Below, one piece after another: positions 63,255 to 64,000 of a stretch of 64,000 nucleotides of DNA. Source of the DNA: Edaphobacter modestus (GTDB taxonomy: Bacteria; Acidobacteriota; Terriglobia; Terriglobales; Acidobacteriaceae); the NCBI RefSeq assembly GCF_004217555.1, contig NZ_SHKW01000001.1, positions 3,162,001 through 3,226,000 of the forward strand. Direction: 5' to 3'. The notes beneath the pieces are model-generated. The model was not told the origin of the DNA. It searched no databases and worked only from the letters and a program-made list of their open reading frames with translations. Numbering within the stretch: position 1 is the first letter of the stretch; each line of letters begins with the position of its first letter. The translations under genes and the position numbers were made by a program.

Positions 63255-64000
63255 ATGATCAAGGGAGTAATAGGGAGAATCCGGCTCTGGCTGCTTCCTC
63301 AAGACCCGGAAAGCATGAGCGACGAAACGCGTGGCGCGGAAAGGAACCGTCGCGCGGTGCTTACCGGCAGCGTCGCAACGGTTGCGCGTGTGGTTCAGGT
63401 CGGAAGTTCGTTGATTACCGTACCTCTTACTCTGAATTACCTGGGAAATGAACGTTTTGGACTATGGATGACCATCAGCTCCGTGCTGGCAATGGCCACA
63501 TTTGCTGACTTTGGCATCGGCAATGGCGTTCTGAATACCGTAGCCAAGGCTTTCGGGAAAGACGATAAAGAGGGAATCCGTAAAGCTGTCTCCAGTGGCT
63601 TCGCGGTTCTTAACATGATCGCCACGCTGCTGTTAGTTCTATTTTTTGCTATCTATCGATTCGTCAACTGGGCAGATTTTTTTCGTGTCACTTCTCCGCA
63701 GGCAAGGGCGGAGGCCGGCCCCGCGCTGGCGGTCTTCGCCACCTGTTTCGCGCTCAATATTTCGATGGACGTGGTGCAGAGGGTACAACTCGGTCTACAG
63801 GAAGGGTATCGGTTCAGCCTGTGGCAATTGTGCGGCAGCGTGGTGGGATTTATCGGTGTACTAGCCGGCATCTGGTTTCATGTAAGCCTACCGATACTGG
63901 TAGTAGCTATCGCTGGCGCGCCAATCTTTGCCACTACGCTGAATGTTATTCACTTCTTTGGTTTTGTACGTCCAGACCTGCGCCCAATGCGAAAGCTTGT
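63255..64000 (+). CDS. oligosaccharide flippase, Wzx family (partial)
   Basis: Open from ATG 63255 to the window end (248 codons); the 3' part is missing. A hydrophilic N-terminus ([17 protein letters not shown]) is followed by spans [40 protein letters not shown] and [20 protein letters not shown], the typical MATE/RfbX start with the LG-x-E-x-FG-x-W signature, then [18 protein letters not shown] and further helices. It should flip lipid-linked repeat units to the periplasm for the Wzy-like polymerase. Divergent from the Wzz-like gene. Confidence 0.88.
   Translation, partial: MIKGVIGRIRLWLLPQDPESMSDETRGAERNRRAVLTGSVATVARVVQVGSSLITVPLTLNYLGNERFGLWMTISSVLAMATFADFGIGNGVLNTVAKAFGKDDKEGIRKAVSSGFAVLNMIATLLLVLFFAIYRFVNWADFFRVTSPQARAEAGPALAVFATCFALNISMDVVQRVQLGLQEGYRFSLWQLCGSVVGFIGVLAGIWFHVSLPILVVAIAGAPIFATTLNVIHFFGFVRPDLRPMRKL

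Overview
The window reads as chromosomal DNA of an acidobacterium, probably Terriglobia/Acidobacteriaceae (Granulicella, Terriglobus or Edaphobacter type). This is inferred from the gene repertoire: an Oar-like TonB-dependent receptor with a carboxypeptidase-regulatory N-terminus, a PAP2-Wzi fusion, a bactofilin, many small GC-rich membrane proteins and dispersed GGGTGCCCCAT-type intergenic repeats. No rRNA or marker gene allows a firmer placement.

Layout. 1-13.9 kb is ordinary core/accessory chromosome: a truncated TonB receptor, a compact minus-strand tonB-(49-aa membrane ORF)-miaA-hscB cluster, a MoaB/Mog protein with a DedA-like protein, several membrane proteins of unknown function, a bactofilin, a quinone-oxidoreductase-like MDR and a MarC protein. 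14.1-16.4 kb is a four-gene minus-strand heavy-metal cassette (MerT-like membrane protein, secreted HMA protein with an extra C-terminal domain, outer-membrane barrel, Cys/His-rich secreted protein) without merA, merB or merR. 16.5-20.1 kb contains an FmdE-like protein followed by damaged genes: a PEP-CTERM SGNH hydrolase frameshifted by a 5-bp tandem duplication, the 3' part of an RNase A-type CdiA-CT toxin with a frameshifted CdiI-like immunity gene, and a small secreted Tyr/Arg-rich protein frameshifted in its signal peptide. 20.9-26.5 kb holds rpiA, a MocR-type regulator divergent from a membrane protein (flanked by imperfect 26-bp direct repeats), an unusual low-GC secreted protein and an MFS fragment.

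26.6-43.5 kb and 52.4-64 kb form a large exopolysaccharide/O-antigen-type locus: PAP2-Wzi fusion, Wza/SLBB exporter, WbaP-like initiating transferase, dTDP-L-rhamnose genes (rfbC; rfbB-A-D in a tight operon with a VOC protein and a GmhB-like phosphatase), GT2 glycosyltransferases, a Wzy-like polymerase, an MBOAT plus SGNH acyl-transfer pair, a dTDP-rhamnose 4-epimerase-like enzyme, a Wzz-like co-polymerase and a Wzx flippase running off the end. Housekeeping gatC/gatA and a DUF721 gene sit inside it. The locus has been remodelled repeatedly: an intact IS1111-group IS110 element lies between glycosyltransferase remnants, a second IS110 copy is decayed, and there are partial duplications of the Wzi, GT2 and MBOAT genes and a gmd remnant.

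The most distinctive region is 45.5-51.1 kb: a CAU-anticodon tRNA (resembling tRNA-Ile2), a tyrosine integrase immediately 3' of it, a Zn-finger/HTH protein, a small HTH protein, a plasmid RepA-type initiator, exactly phased 22-bp iterons directly after repA, a second repeat family just before a ribbon-helix-helix protein, and a metallophosphoesterase. I interpret it as an integrated plasmid, or an integrative element that has kept a replication origin, captured in a tRNA gene next to the EPS locus. No second attachment site is visible in the window.
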